Below, in pieces: positions 22,376 through 30,707 of a stretch of 40,396 bases of DNA (its first letter is position 1; each line of letters starts with the position of its first letter). The stretch covers positions 1-40,396 of the forward strand of contig VXOI01000256.1 of the NCBI GenBank assembly GCA_009840175.1. The letters are read 5' to 3'. A program made the position numbers and the translations under genes. The stretch is from Chloroflexota bacterium (GTDB lineage: Bacteria > Chloroflexota > Dehalococcoidia > Lucifugimonadales > UBA3495). The notes under the pieces are model-generated. The model saw nothing but the letters and a program-made list of their open reading frames with translations, ran no database searches and had not been told where the DNA came from.

Positions 22376-23284
22376 TCACAACCCCGCGTACCACTCCGCG
22401 ATGGCGGCGCCGATTTCGTGCGGCGAGTCTTCCTGGATGAAGTGGACGCCTGGGACAGTGACCTCGCGCTGGTTGGTGAAAGTGCGGCAGAACTCGCGCT
22501 GGGGGCCGGTGAGGATGGCTCCGGGTTCGGCGTTGACGAACAGCTTGGGCGTCAGCGTCTGCGACAGCCATTCGGCGTACTCGGCGACGATGGCCACCAC
22601 GTCGGGCGGTTCGCCTTCGATGGGGATTTCGCGGGGCCATGACAGCGTGGGACGGCGCGACTCGCCGGGATCGGCGTAGCGGCGGCGGTAGACCCCCATC
22701 GCCTCGTCGCTGATGCCATTGATGGTACTGCCGGGCAGGACTCGCTCGACGAAGATGTTGCGCTCCAGCACCATGCTCTCGCCCGCCTCCGAGCGGAAGC
22801 CCTGGAACACCTGCCGCGCAGCCTCGGGCCACTCGTCCCAGGTCACAGGGCGCACGATGGCCTCCATGTAAACCAGTCCGCGCACTCGCTCCGGGTGGCG
22901 TCGCGCCCAGTGGAAGCCGAGGGCCGAACCCCAGTCGTGCACCACCAGCGTCACCGGGCCATCGGGAAGCGTGGCGTCGAACCAGGCATCGAGGTAGCGG
23001 CTGTGGTCGGCGAAGCGGTACGAGCCGTCGGGGGTGGCGTCGGACTCGCCCATGCCCATCAGGTCGGGGGCCAGACAGCGGGCCAGGGGCGAGACGTGGG
23101 GGATGATGTTGCGCCACAGGTAGGACGACGTGGGGTTGCCGTGCAGGAACACAATAACTCCCTCTCCCAGGGGGAGAGGGTTGGGGTGAGGACTGCCGGT
23201 GTCAACGTAGGCCATCTCTATCCCGCCGACGTCGGCGCGGCGGTGGGGATGGGGGTCTTGGGCGGAAATCGGAGTATCAGCCAA
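22376..23284 (-). CDS. Haloalkane dehalogenase (DhaA-like) with repeat-derived insert
   Basis: 302 residues. It hydrolyses carbon-halogen bonds of haloalkanes to alcohol plus halide. Visible catalytic features are VFLHGNPTSSYLWRN (Asn50, halide), VVHDWGSALGFHWA (nucleophile Asp117, Trp118), VYMEAI (Glu141, the acid position of the DhaA group) and VPGVHFIQEDSPHEIG (His281). These match the HLD-II/DhaA pattern. Residues 31-42 (SPHPNPLPLGEG), between MAYVDTG and VIVFLHG, are encoded by a palindromic GAGGGAGAGGG repeat (23160-23192) of exactly 33 bases, so the frame is kept. The insert falls in the loop between the first two strands and may be tolerated. The substrate is unknown. Confidence 0.92.
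   Translation of the reverse strand: MADTPISAQDPHPHRRADVGGIEMAYVDTGSPHPNPLPLGEGVIVFLHGNPTSSYLWRNIIPHVSPLARCLAPDLMGMGESDATPDGSYRFADHSRYLDAWFDATLPDGPVTLVVHDWGSALGFHWARRHPERVRGLVYMEAIVRPVTWDEWPEAARQVFQGFRSEAGESMVLERNIFVERVLPGSTINGISDEAMGVYRRRYADPGESRRPTLSWPREIPIEGEPPDVVAIVAEYAEWLSQTLTPKLFVNAEPGAILTGPQREFCRTFTNQREVTVPGVHFIQEDSPHEIGAAIAEWYAGL
23160..23192. repeat. In-frame palindromic repeat inside the dehalogenase gene
   Basis: CCCTCTCCCAGGGGGAGAGGG followed by TTGGGGTGAGGA, the same family as the intergenic copies. It is 33 bases long, or eleven codons. Confidence 0.75.
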
Positions 23285-23295
23285 AGATGCGCTCC

Positions 23296-23589
23296 TTAAA
23301 GTCCAAGCCTGCTGATGTCCATTGAAGTGTGGTATACGCCCAATATCAAGACATCCCTGTTGTCATATACCAGATAGGGTATCTGATAATGCCCGTGAAG
23401 TAATATCCTCACGTGGCGTTCAGAATCCTGGTAACGATGACCCATTTCGGGAAAATCCGCCAGCGGCAAGACCTGCTGTCGAATGCCTCGAATCGTGCGT
23501 AAGGCAGCTTGTGGATTATCTCCAGCAATGTACTGAAATATGTCGTCCACACAGAGCTGCGCCTCCACGCTCCATCTTATTTGCCCCAT
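23296..23589 (-). CDS. ParE/RelE-family toxin
   Basis: 97 residues. IRWSVEAQLCVDDIFQYIAGDNPQAALRTIRGIRQQVLPLADFPEMGHRYQDSERHVRILLHGHYQIPYLVYDNRDVLILGVYH follows the ParE fold: two N-terminal helices, then 'L..FP.mG', then the strand 'Y.I.Y.v....v.Il.v.H'. ParE toxins poison gyrase, and RelE relatives cut mRNA. The target cannot be told here. It overlaps its antitoxin gene by 13 bases, antitoxin first. Confidence 0.88.
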   Translation of the reverse strand: MGQIRWSVEAQLCVDDIFQYIAGDNPQAALRTIRGIRQQVLPLADFPEMGHRYQDSERHVRILLHGHYQIPYLVYDNRDVLILGVYHTSMDISRLGL

Positions 23590-23762
23590 GACTCAATGCG
23601 CCGCGCCATTTCTTCGTCGGAGATGACGCGGCCCGCGTCGGCATCAGCCAACCCGCGTTGCACCATCAGGTAAAAGGCCAGCTCTTGGGTGATTTCCTCG
23701 AGGGTGCTGTCGTCGGGTTGGCCTTCAATCAACTTTATCAATTCTTCTTTGAGAGTTGACAT
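23577..23762 (-). CDS. Antitoxin partner of the ParE-like toxin
   Basis: 61 residues from ATG 23760-23762, with AGGAGG (23773-23778) about 10 bases upstream. A TTG two codons earlier is too close to that site. The protein is acidic and helical: EELIKLIEGQPDDSTLEEITQELAFYLMVQRGLADADAGRVISDEEMARRIESW. This is the addiction-module type in which the last 20 residues wrap the toxin. Its position directly before and overlapping the toxin supports the pair. Confidence 0.82.
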   Translation of the reverse strand: MSTLKEELIKLIEGQPDDSTLEEITQELAFYLMVQRGLADADAGRVISDEEMARRIESWGK

Positions 23763-23819
23763 CGCCAAAAGCCTCCTGGAGTCCCGTCTTTGCGGGGTGG
23801 CTATTTGGGTATCGGAACG

Positions 23820-25046
23820 CTACCCCACCGCCACCGGCGCGGGGGCGTTGGGGTTGGTGACGCCCTCCGGCCACCAGCGGTTGTCGTACTCCGACCAGAT
23901 GTCGCGGACGTAGGGCATTACCTCGCGGGCGAAGAGCTCGGTGTTCTTCATCGCCAGCTCCTTGGGCATGTCGCCGAACTGGAGCAGCAGCATCAGGTTG
24001 CCGACCTTCAACTCCTTGATGGCGTGGGCCAGGTGCTGACGCACCGTCTCCGGCCCGCCGACGATGACGTTGCCCGCCTCCAGGTAGTCGGTCCAGGTGA
24101 ACTCGCGGAGCTGCTCCTCCCGCGACTGGGTGGTTGAGTTGGAAAGCTGCGAGTTGTTGCTGCGCACCGAGCGGTAGCCCGGCGGGTTGCCGAACCCGGA
24201 GTGGATGTGCAGGCATTTCTTGAAGAAGTATTCAATGGACTCCTTGTACTCCTCGGCCTGGCCGTCGGTCTCCGACACGGCCACCAGTTGCAGGAACCCG
24301 GCGTGGTAGGGGTTGAACTCCTTGCCCTGCCGGTCCATCTCTTCCCAGAAGCCGTCCAGCACCGTCTTGCCGACCTTGTAGCCGGAGTAGGAGAGGTAGC
24401 AGTAGACGTAGTCGTTGCGGATGGTCCAGTCCCAGGTCTCCAGGCTGCCGCTTCCCGGCACCCAGATGGGCGGGCGTGGCTGCTGGTAGGGGCGCGGCCA
24501 GATGTTGACGTAGCGTTGCTGGTTGTACTTGCCGTTGAAGGAGAAGGGTTCCCGCTCGGTCCAGGCCTTCACGACGAGATCGTGGGCCTCCTGGTACTTC
24601 TCACGTAGCGTGATGGGCACCTGGCCGTAGCCGAAGATGGTGTCCATCGCCGTGCCCAGCGGGAAGCCGGCGATGAGCCGCCCGCCACTCAGTACGTCCA
24701 GCATGGCGAACTCCTCGGCCACGCGGATGGGCGGATTGTAGAGCGCGAGGCTGTTGCCCAGCACCACGATGGCGGCGTCGGACGTGTCGCGGGCCATGGC
24801 CGAGGCCATCAGGTTGGGCGAGGGCATCAAACCGTAGGCGTTGGCGTGGTGCTCGTTTACGCAGATGCCGTCGAAGCCCATGGCCTCGGCGAACTTCAAC
24901 TCGTCGAGGTAGTCGGTATACAGCCGGTGGCCCTGGCTGGGGTCGAACAGCGAGTTGGGCACATCCACCCACACGCTGTGGTAATCTTGTTCGAAGTTGC
25001 TGGGCAGCCCCTGGTAGGGCATCAGGTGGAAAAAGCACAGCTTCAT
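23820..25046 (-). CDS. LLM-class flavin-dependent monooxygenase
   Basis: 408 residues from ATG 25044-25046 (MKLCFFHLMPYQGL). The upstream reading MKDCIA is less likely. The luciferase fold shows in FAEAMGFDGICVNEHH, DAAIVVLGNSLALYNPPIRVAEEFAMLDVLSGGRLIAGFPLG, YNQQRYVNIWPRPYQQPRPPIWVPGSGS and VGGPETVRQHLAHAIKELKVGNLMLLLQFGDMP. It is longer than the gene at 10500-11456 and belongs to the FMN-dependent group that oxygenates recalcitrant organics, typical of SAR202 expansions (family knowledge). A low-complexity stretch NNSQLSNSTTQSREEQ in the middle looks like a linker insertion. The substrate is unknown. Confidence 0.88.
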   Translation of the reverse strand: MKLCFFHLMPYQGLPSNFEQDYHSVWVDVPNSLFDPSQGHRLYTDYLDELKFAEAMGFDGICVNEHHANAYGLMPSPNLMASAMARDTSDAAIVVLGNSLALYNPPIRVAEEFAMLDVLSGGRLIAGFPLGTAMDTIFGYGQVPITLREKYQEAHDLVVKAWTEREPFSFNGKYNQQRYVNIWPRPYQQPRPPIWVPGSGSLETWDWTIRNDYVYCYLSYSGYKVGKTVLDGFWEEMDRQGKEFNPYHAGFLQLVAVSETDGQAEEYKESIEYFFKKCLHIHSGFGNPPGYRSVRSNNSQLSNSTTQSREEQLREFTWTDYLEAGNVIVGGPETVRQHLAHAIKELKVGNLMLLLQFGDMPKELAMKNTELFAREVMPYVRDIWSEYDNRWWPEGVTNPNAPAPVAVG

Positions 25047-25152
25047 GGCAATACAGTCCTTCACGGGGGCGTTTCGCAGGATTTTACACTGAACGGGAAT
25101 GCCCCGCCACCGCAGCCCTCCGCACTACTTGAAGAATGAACGGAGCAAAACC

Positions 25153-25986
25153 ATGCCGAGCATCGAGCAGCAGATCGAGTTGGTTAAGACCTTGGTGAAC
25201 GACATCCACACCCGCGTCGCCTCCCTTTCGCCGGAGCAGTTGGCCCGGCCCAGCGCTTGCGCCGACTGGCAGGTTCACGACGTCCTCAGCCACCTCATCG
25301 GCGGGGCCGAGCGTCAGACCGACAGTATGCGCCGGGGCCGCGCCGGGGATTCGGGGCCAGCGCCGGGCTTCACGCCCGCCGACAGCACGACGCTTTCGGT
25401 CAACAACGCCCAGCGCGACATCCAGCGGCGGGAGCAGTTGGGCGACGGCCTGCTGTCGGCCTTCGATACCGCCTACGCCAGCCTCCAAGAGCAGATTGAC
25501 GGGCTGGGGCCGGACGACTGGGAAACACCCTGCTGGCACCTGCGCCGGGGAGCCATTTCCGCCGCCGACTACCTGGAGCTGCGGATACAGGAGTTGGCCA
25601 TCCACGACTGGGATATGCGCCACGGGCTGGAGGACTCGCCGCAGCTCAACGCCGACTGCGTGTCCACCCTGCTGAGCGCCACTCCCAAGTGGCTGGGTAT
25701 GTGCTTTCGCCCAGGCGAGAAGCTGGATTCTCCCGTGGTCTACGAGTTCGACCTGGCCCCGCCCTACGAGACCAGCATCATTGTCCGGGTGCAGGGCGAC
25801 AGCTTCGACTTCCCGGCGGAGGATGAGGCCCCCGACCGCTGGACGGTGTGCGGTGAAGCCCCGGCGTTCCTGCTGTTCATCTACGGGCGCATCACTGGAC
25901 GAGAGGCCATCGCCGCCAATGAGTTCGCCATCACCGGAGACCCCGCCCTGCTCGACCAGTTTGAGGCGTGGTTCCGGGGGGTGTAG
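25153..25986 (+). CDS. Maleylpyruvate isomerase/DinB-fold family protein
   Basis: 277 residues from ATG 25153, with GGAG 8 bases upstream. The N-terminal half is a DinB-like four-helix bundle: CADWQVHDVLSHLIGGAERQ (His in helix 2) and YLELRIQELAIHDWDMRHGL (two His in helix 4), the usual three-His metal site of mycothiol-dependent maleylpyruvate isomerase-like proteins (TIGR03083). The C-terminal half is an SCP2-like sheet (TSIIVRVQGDSFDFP, WTVCGEAPAFLLFIYGRITG). It may act on thiol conjugates. The substrate is unknown. Confidence 0.83.
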   Translation: MPSIEQQIELVKTLVNDIHTRVASLSPEQLARPSACADWQVHDVLSHLIGGAERQTDSMRRGRAGDSGPAPGFTPADSTTLSVNNAQRDIQRREQLGDGLLSAFDTAYASLQEQIDGLGPDDWETPCWHLRRGAISAADYLELRIQELAIHDWDMRHGLEDSPQLNADCVSTLLSATPKWLGMCFRPGEKLDSPVVYEFDLAPPYETSIIVRVQGDSFDFPAEDEAPDRWTVCGEAPAFLLFIYGRITGREAIAANEFAITGDPALLDQFEAWFRGV

Positions 25987-26002
25987 GCTTTGTATTTCTT
26001 CT

Positions 26003-26050
26003 CCTGAGAGGGGAGAGGCGCTCTCACCCTAACCCCGGGGGAGGGGGTTT
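26003..26050. repeat. Degenerate palindromic repeat, reverse orientation
   Basis: CTGAGAGGGGAGAGGCGCTCTCACCCTAACCCCGGGGGAGGGGG, the GAGGGAGAGGG family read on the other strand, between the isomerase-like gene and the DAO-family gene. Confidence 0.5.
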
Positions 26051-26069
26051 TCGGTAAGGAGTTGAAGCA

Positions 26070-27194
26070 TTGAGTAATAGCGTCAGGGATGTTGTAGTCA
26101 TCGGTGCAGGCATTATTGGCACTATGAGCAGCTACCTGCTGTCCAAGCGTGGCTTGAACGTTGCCATTGTGGACGCCGATGCCCTGGGCAGCCACGCTTC
26201 CGGGCTGGCCTTCGGCGGGCTGGATCCGCTGCATGGCATGGGACTGCCGGAGCCTCTGCTGGATTTCAGCCTCCACTGCTTCACCCGGCACCAGGACATA
26301 GCGCGGGAACTGCGGGACGTAACAGGAATAGACCACCACTTCCAGACCCGCAACCGCCTGTACCTGGCCTTCGACGAGGACGACGTCAGGCAGTACGACA
26401 CCAGCCTGGCCTGGATGAAGGATGTTTCGATGTTCGATGTCGGCTGGGTAGACGGCGACGACGCCCGCCGACTGGAGCCGAAGGTGAACCCCGCCTGTGT
26501 CGGCGCGATGTACCAGCAGGGCGCGGCCTCGGTGGACGCCTATAACCTGACCCTGGCCGCCGCTCGCGCCGCCGAGCAGCAGGGGACGGAGCTGGTGCCG
26601 CAACGGGCCACCGGCTTTAAGTCTCGCGGCAGCCGGGTCGATGCGGTCACCTTTGCTGATGGCCAGGTCAACGCCGGAGCAGTTATCATCGCCATGGGGC
26701 CATGGTCTCAACTGATTGCCGACTGGTGCGACACGGAACTCCCGGTTCAGCCGCTGAAAGGCCAGATACTCCGACTGCGTTACGACGGCCCCGCCTTCGA
26801 TGTAGCCTTGAACTATCGTGGCAACTACATCGACACCAAGCCCGACGGGCTGGTGTGGACCGGCTCCACTGAGGAAGAGGAGGGCTTCGACGCCACTCCT
26901 TCCGCAACGGCCCGCGACGTCATCTGGCAGAACGCCGTCCAGATGGCGCCGGATTTGGGAAAAGCTGAACTGGTGCGGCAGACCGCTTGCCTGCGCCCGG
27001 TAACCCCTGACGGAATGCCCATCGTGGACCGGCTGCCCGGCTGGGACAACCTCTACGTCGCCACCGGGGCTGGGCGAAAGGGCATCCTCTGGAGTACCGG
27101 AATGTGTGACATCATCGCCAACATGGTGATGCAGGGAGACGTGGAAGTGGCGGGAGCGGAGCACCTGAGAGTCGACCGCTTCGCCAGGGTCTGA
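26070..27194 (+). CDS. DAO-family FAD-dependent oxidoreductase
   Basis: 374 residues from TTG 26070. AAGGAG lies 8 bases before it. The FAD-binding Rossmann motif is VVVIGAGIIGTMSSYLLSKRGLNVAIVDAD, followed by SHASGLAFGGLDP. The ATG-type motif GAVIIAMGPWSQLI and the C-terminal CLRPVTPDGMPIVDRLPGWDNLYVATGAGRKGILWSTGMCDIIANMV identify the D-amino acid oxidase/glycine oxidase/sarcosine oxidase group, which oxidises C-N bonds of amino acids or N-methyl amines. The exact substrate cannot be read. Confidence 0.9.
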   Translation: MSNSVRDVVVIGAGIIGTMSSYLLSKRGLNVAIVDADALGSHASGLAFGGLDPLHGMGLPEPLLDFSLHCFTRHQDIARELRDVTGIDHHFQTRNRLYLAFDEDDVRQYDTSLAWMKDVSMFDVGWVDGDDARRLEPKVNPACVGAMYQQGAASVDAYNLTLAAARAAEQQGTELVPQRATGFKSRGSRVDAVTFADGQVNAGAVIIAMGPWSQLIADWCDTELPVQPLKGQILRLRYDGPAFDVALNYRGNYIDTKPDGLVWTGSTEEEEGFDATPSATARDVIWQNAVQMAPDLGKAELVRQTACLRPVTPDGMPIVDRLPGWDNLYVATGAGRKGILWSTGMCDIIANMVMQGDVEVAGAEHLRVDRFARV

Positions 27195-27213
27195 CCGAGA
27201 CATTGTCCCCGAT

Positions 27214-27918
27214 TCAGAGCACGTAGCGGCGCAGGACGTGTTTTCGCGCCACCAATAGCCCGTCCTCGCGGCTGATGCGCATGGCGAAGTCGTAGCGGTC
27301 CACTTCCAGGGCCAACGACACGTCCTGCGGGTGATACTGCGGCTGGTTGTCGTCGAAGAACTTCTGAGTCGCGCCGCCGGTCATAATCAGCGACTTCACG
27401 GCGTCGAAGTCGGGCTTGCGGCCCTCGATGATGTTGCGCAGGTAGATGCCGCACTGCTCGTCCTCGTCGGAGCGCACCCGGCCCTGGTCTCCCATTGCGA
27501 TGATGGAAAGCACGTCGGGCCGCTGGCGGCGGACGGCGTCGGCGGTGGCCTGGGCCACCACGAAGGAACCGAGATAGATGACGTCGGTGTTGGCGGCGGC
27601 GGCCACGCCCACGGTACCGGCGCGGGTGGACTGCACCAGGCTCTTGCCCGCCACGTCGGCCTGGGAAATCTCGTGGGGCGAGTTGCCGAAGTCGAAGCCC
27701 TCGGGCCGCTTCCCGTCCACCTCGCCCATCAGCAGGTCGCCGACGCCGCTGCGGTGCAGTTCCACCGCATCCTGGGCCTCGGCCACCAACGTAATCTGCG
27801 TCGCCCCCCGGTCGAAGGCGATGGCGGCGGTGGTGAAGGCCCGGAACACGTCTATGATGATGGTTGTGCCAGCGGCTTCCCGGGCGTCGCGCACTAGGCT
27901 GCCCATGCGAATTTCCAT
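27214..27918 (-). CDS. comB: 2-phosphosulfolactate phosphatase (ComB family)
   Basis: 234 residues. The family signature is visible in TTIIIDVFRAFTTAAIAFDRGA (Asp), GEVDGKRPEGFDFGNSPHEI, LVQSTRAGTVGVAAAANTDVIYLGSFVVAQATADAV, and IIAMGDQGRVRSDEDEQCGIYLRNIIEGR (Mg-binding acidic patch). The archetype removes phosphate from 2-phospho-3-sulfolactate in coenzyme M synthesis. Bacteria carry homologues without that pathway, probably for sulfolactate or unrelated phosphates. It faces the DAO-family gene tail to tail. Confidence 0.88.
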   Translation of the reverse strand: MEIRMGSLVRDAREAAGTTIIIDVFRAFTTAAIAFDRGATQITLVAEAQDAVELHRSGVGDLLMGEVDGKRPEGFDFGNSPHEISQADVAGKSLVQSTRAGTVGVAAAANTDVIYLGSFVVAQATADAVRRQRPDVLSIIAMGDQGRVRSDEDEQCGIYLRNIIEGRKPDFDAVKSLIMTGGATQKFFDDNQPQYHPQDVSLALEVDRYDFAMRISREDGLLVARKHVLRRYVL

Positions 27919-27997
27919 GCTGGATACACTCTGCTCTGCGATAGACTCCCAACCCCCTGCATCGGCGCGAAGCGGGCTGGGTCGCCGCCGGATTCTA

Positions 27998-29128
27998 TCA
28001 CGGGGTGAAGGTGCGCGCCTTATCGTTAACTTTCACAGTGTATTCCCTTCCCGCCTCAAACTCGTACCTAAGCGGCACCAGCGTTTCGGTGATCGGGAAG
28101 TCCTTGGTGCATATTACGGTAGGGTCCGACACCTGGTGATGAGTGATCCTAACCTCGACAACGGCCAGCTCCCTGCGGATGACCTCGTACCCGTTGACCC
28201 TGGTGCAGCTTCCGCTGGGCCTGCCGGATACCACCCGCAGCCGGTAGGCGGGAGGGTCGCCGCCGGCCTTTTCAATCTCGAAGTCCTGGACGAGGGACTC
28301 CGCCAAGTGAGTGAATCCCAAGGCCGGGTCCGGCGGGGTGAAGGATGCCCATTTCTGTCCATTTACGATGATGCTATAACCTTTGCTCCCGAGCATCTGC
28401 TTCTCTAGGGCCAGCACCTCGTCCACCTCCACTGTTTCCTCGTCGCAAGGAATGGCCCACGGGGTATCGGGCGGCTGCATCAAGGTGATATCGACGATGA
28501 CGTCCGTCCCTGCAACCTCCAGTGTTTGGTTGCCCCGGCGCGCGCATCCTTCGACAGCGGACTGATGATGTACCACTCTGAGGAGGAGTTCAGGCCCGTT
28601 GAATATCAGGTTGGCGCTGACCACCCGCGCCGGTACTTCCACCCAGGCGGTTTCCCCGGTTCTTTCCCCGGCTTCGCCGGGCGGAGGCTGGACCATCACG
28701 AGCCCCATATCCACCCTGCTGGGATTCCCGCGAGTGATCACCTCGTAGGCGGTATCGTTGGTGAAGGCCATCCGTCCGTCGGACTCGAAGATGGTGGCGC
28801 TGACCGAGTAGGTCCTCCTATGGTCGATTTCTGCCTCGTCGTAATTCAGCCTGAAATGGATAGGCACTTGTCCAGGACCAACAATTGTCATGCTCGAAAT
28901 CAGGGGAGCGGGTGCGTCGGCGAGGGATACATCCCGCAGCTCAATGACTAGCCTCGCGTCCGGGGTCAGGGCTATCCTCTCCCTGTAAGTCACCGACCCC
29001 TTTACCGCTGCATCCCCACGGACTACCGGCCCCTCGCCCGGAATGCCGCCGGGGGGCAGCCCTATGCCGGCATCGCAGGTGGCCGGGGCGAACATGAGCG
29101 CGAAGAACAGGGCGAAGAAGGGCGCCAT
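27998..29128 (-). CDS. YbaY-like exported protein with two repeated C-terminal domains
   Basis: 376 residues. ATG 29126-29128 follows AGGAG by 7 bases. An N-terminal signal (FFALFFALMFAPATC) leads to a YbaY/YscW-like beta domain at about 40-150: VKGSVTYRERIALTPDARLVIELRDVSLADAP, MTIVGPGQVPIHFRLNYDEAEI, RTYSVSATIFESDGRMAFTNDTAYEVITRGNPSRVDM. Two further repeated domains follow, the second being YRLRVVSGRPSGSCTRVNGYEVIRRELAVVEVRITHHQV ... EAGREYTVKVND. The first of the pair is more diverged. The lipobox (APATC) is imperfect. The role is unknown; it is probably outside the membrane. Confidence 0.7.
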   Translation of the reverse strand: MAPFFALFFALMFAPATCDAGIGLPPGGIPGEGPVVRGDAAVKGSVTYRERIALTPDARLVIELRDVSLADAPAPLISSMTIVGPGQVPIHFRLNYDEAEIDHRRTYSVSATIFESDGRMAFTNDTAYEVITRGNPSRVDMGLVMVQPPPGEAGERTGETAWVEVPARVVSANLIFNGPELLLRVVHHQSAVEGCARRGNQTLEVAGTDVIVDITLMQPPDTPWAIPCDEETVEVDEVLALEKQMLGSKGYSIIVNGQKWASFTPPDPALGFTHLAESLVQDFEIEKAGGDPPAYRLRVVSGRPSGSCTRVNGYEVIRRELAVVEVRITHHQVSDPTVICTKDFPITETLVPLRYEFEAGREYTVKVNDKARTFTP

Positions 29129-29249
29129 GGCAGGCTCCTGCTGTTGGAAGGACTAACCGGCTCCGGTGTGGGCAATGTTTCATACGCCCTATTGACGCTA
29201 ACCGGATGTCCTTGTCGCTCCGGGCCGCCTTGGGTATATGTCCAGTCGG

Positions 29250-29684
29250 CTAGACTGCTGGCCCGGTCAGCGGCTCAAGGATGTCAAGCAGTTCCGCCAC
29301 AGAATTCAGGTCCCGTCCAATGATGTCGGCGTTCAGCAAGAATTCACGCTTGTAGTAATTGCCGTGCAAATCGTTCGCGATACCTCGCAACCCACGTAGC
29401 CTGTCGTCTCCTAGCGTGAGAGAGGCGTTGTTCAACACAACGCTGAACTGGTCGTGTCGGCTGTATTCCCAGCCCTGTGCTGTTGCCACGGCTTTGGCCA
29501 TCCACGCGGCGGCTCCCCACCCTTTTTCGGAGGCTTGGTACAAGTCCCCCTCGGTTAGGAAGGCCAGCCCTCTGGTCAGAAACTCGCGGGAACGGCTCCG
29601 GTATTCCTCAATGGCAACAGGGTCGAAAAACTCATTGTGGCCGTCGCTGGGGTTGTTGTTTTGATTGGCAGGGGGTTGATTCAT
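29250..29684 (-). CDS. PaREP1/HEPN-like helical protein
   Basis: 144 residues from ATG 29682-29684, 5 bases after the stop of the beta-propeller gene, so the two are probably one transcript. RSREFLTRGLAFLTEGDLYQASEKGWGAAAWMAKAVATAQGWEYSRHDQF is the PaREP1-type HEPN signature (E..lekGD..qAsEK.wgAa...ka.a...gw...H). GIANDLHGNYYKREF could be the second helix of the fold. The Arg-x4-6-His nuclease motif of HEPN RNases is not evident. The longer upstream frame lies opposite the propeller gene and is rejected. Confidence 0.72.
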   Translation of the reverse strand: MNQPPANQNNNPSDGHNEFFDPVAIEEYRSRSREFLTRGLAFLTEGDLYQASEKGWGAAAWMAKAVATAQGWEYSRHDQFSVVLNNASLTLGDDRLRGLRGIANDLHGNYYKREFLLNADIIGRDLNSVAELLDILEPLTGPAV

Positions 29685-29689
29685 GGCTA

Positions 29690-30640
29690 TCACCCCACCT
29701 TGGTCAGCTTTTGCAGCGACCGTATCTCGCGGGGCGGGTTGAGGTGGCTGCCGGTGTGGGTCCATGAGACCTCGCCCACGAAGATGTCGCCCCTGGAGTT
29801 GATGCAGACGCCGTGGGGGGCGATGAAATGCCCTAGTTCCTCGCTCTCCGGGGCATCGCCGAGCCGGGCCAGCACGTTGCCCGAAACGTCGTGGATAGCG
29901 ACGCGGGGGCCGAGGCCGTAGGCCTGCGAGTTGGGGCCAATGGCGACGCCAAGCTCGCCGACGTACACCTTCTGGTCGCCGCTCTGGTCGATGTACAGAC
30001 CGCAGGGACGGGCCATGTTCTTCCACTGGGTCTCGAACTTGCCGTTCTTGTCAAACACCTGGATGCGCTGGTTCTCCCGGTCGGCCACGTAGACCCAGCC
30101 ATCCCTGTCGGTACAGACGTTGTGGGCGATGTTGAACTGCCCCTCGCCGGTGCCAGACTCGCCCCAGGAGAACAGCAGCTTGCCTTCCGGGTCGTACTTA
30201 TGGACGCGGGCATTGCCATAGCCGTCGGACACGTAGAAGTCGGCGGTCTGGGGGTCTATTGCAACGTGAGTGCAGCGGTTGAACGGGTCGCCGCTCATAA
30301 AGGGCGCGGGCGTGCCGGGGATGCCCAGGGTGAACAGCACCGTGCCGTCCAGGTTGCACTTGCGGACGGTGTGGTCACCGTCGTCGGTCAGGAAGATGGT
30401 ATCGTCGGGACTCATGGTGATGCCGTGGGCCCGGGGATACAGCCCCTCGCCCCAGGAGCGCAGGAAGTTTCCCTCGACGTCGAACACGATTACCGGATGC
30501 TCGCCGCGATTGAACACGTACACATTGTCGTTGGCGTCGCAGCCGACGGCGGCGCACTCCTTGAACCCCCACCCGTCGGGCAGCTTGCCCCAGCCCTCGG
30601 CGACTTCGTACTTGTACTGGCTTTCTCCCAATACCACCAT
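29690..30640 (-). CDS. NHL-repeat beta-propeller protein
   Basis: 316 residues with no signal peptide. Repeated blades each end in a V/F-Y/F-V-x-D/N strand: GCDANDNVYVFNRGEHPVIVFD, ITMSPDDTIFLTDDGDHTVRKCN, VAIDPQTADFYVSDGYGNARVHKYD, VCTDRDGWVYVADRENQRIQVFDKNG, and GVCINSRGDIFVGEVSWTHTG. This is the six-bladed NHL/peptidylglycine amidating lyase-like fold. Such proteins often bind ligands or act as lactonases. No catalytic set can be named here. Confidence 0.82.
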   Translation of the reverse strand: MVVLGESQYKYEVAEGWGKLPDGWGFKECAAVGCDANDNVYVFNRGEHPVIVFDVEGNFLRSWGEGLYPRAHGITMSPDDTIFLTDDGDHTVRKCNLDGTVLFTLGIPGTPAPFMSGDPFNRCTHVAIDPQTADFYVSDGYGNARVHKYDPEGKLLFSWGESGTGEGQFNIAHNVCTDRDGWVYVADRENQRIQVFDKNGKFETQWKNMARPCGLYIDQSGDQKVYVGELGVAIGPNSQAYGLGPRVAIHDVSGNVLARLGDAPESEELGHFIAPHGVCINSRGDIFVGEVSWTHTGSHLNPPREIRSLQKLTKVG

Positions 30641-30707
30641 TTCAACGCCTCCCGAATTTTCGGACTTTGGCTGTTATTACTACCGTCTTGACTGGATTCA
30701 CCGTTTA

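Noticed and set aside
22308-23117. Long minus-strand Arg/Pro/His-rich frame overlapping the dehalogenase gene
   Set aside because: It is an out-of-frame reading of a high-GC gene. The composition is implausible and the dehalogenase frame is certain.
29685-30026. N-terminal extension of the HEPN-like protein to 30026
   Set aside because: The extra 114 residues lie inside the beta-propeller gene, are Arg/Pro-rich, and ATG 29684 gives a normal protein.
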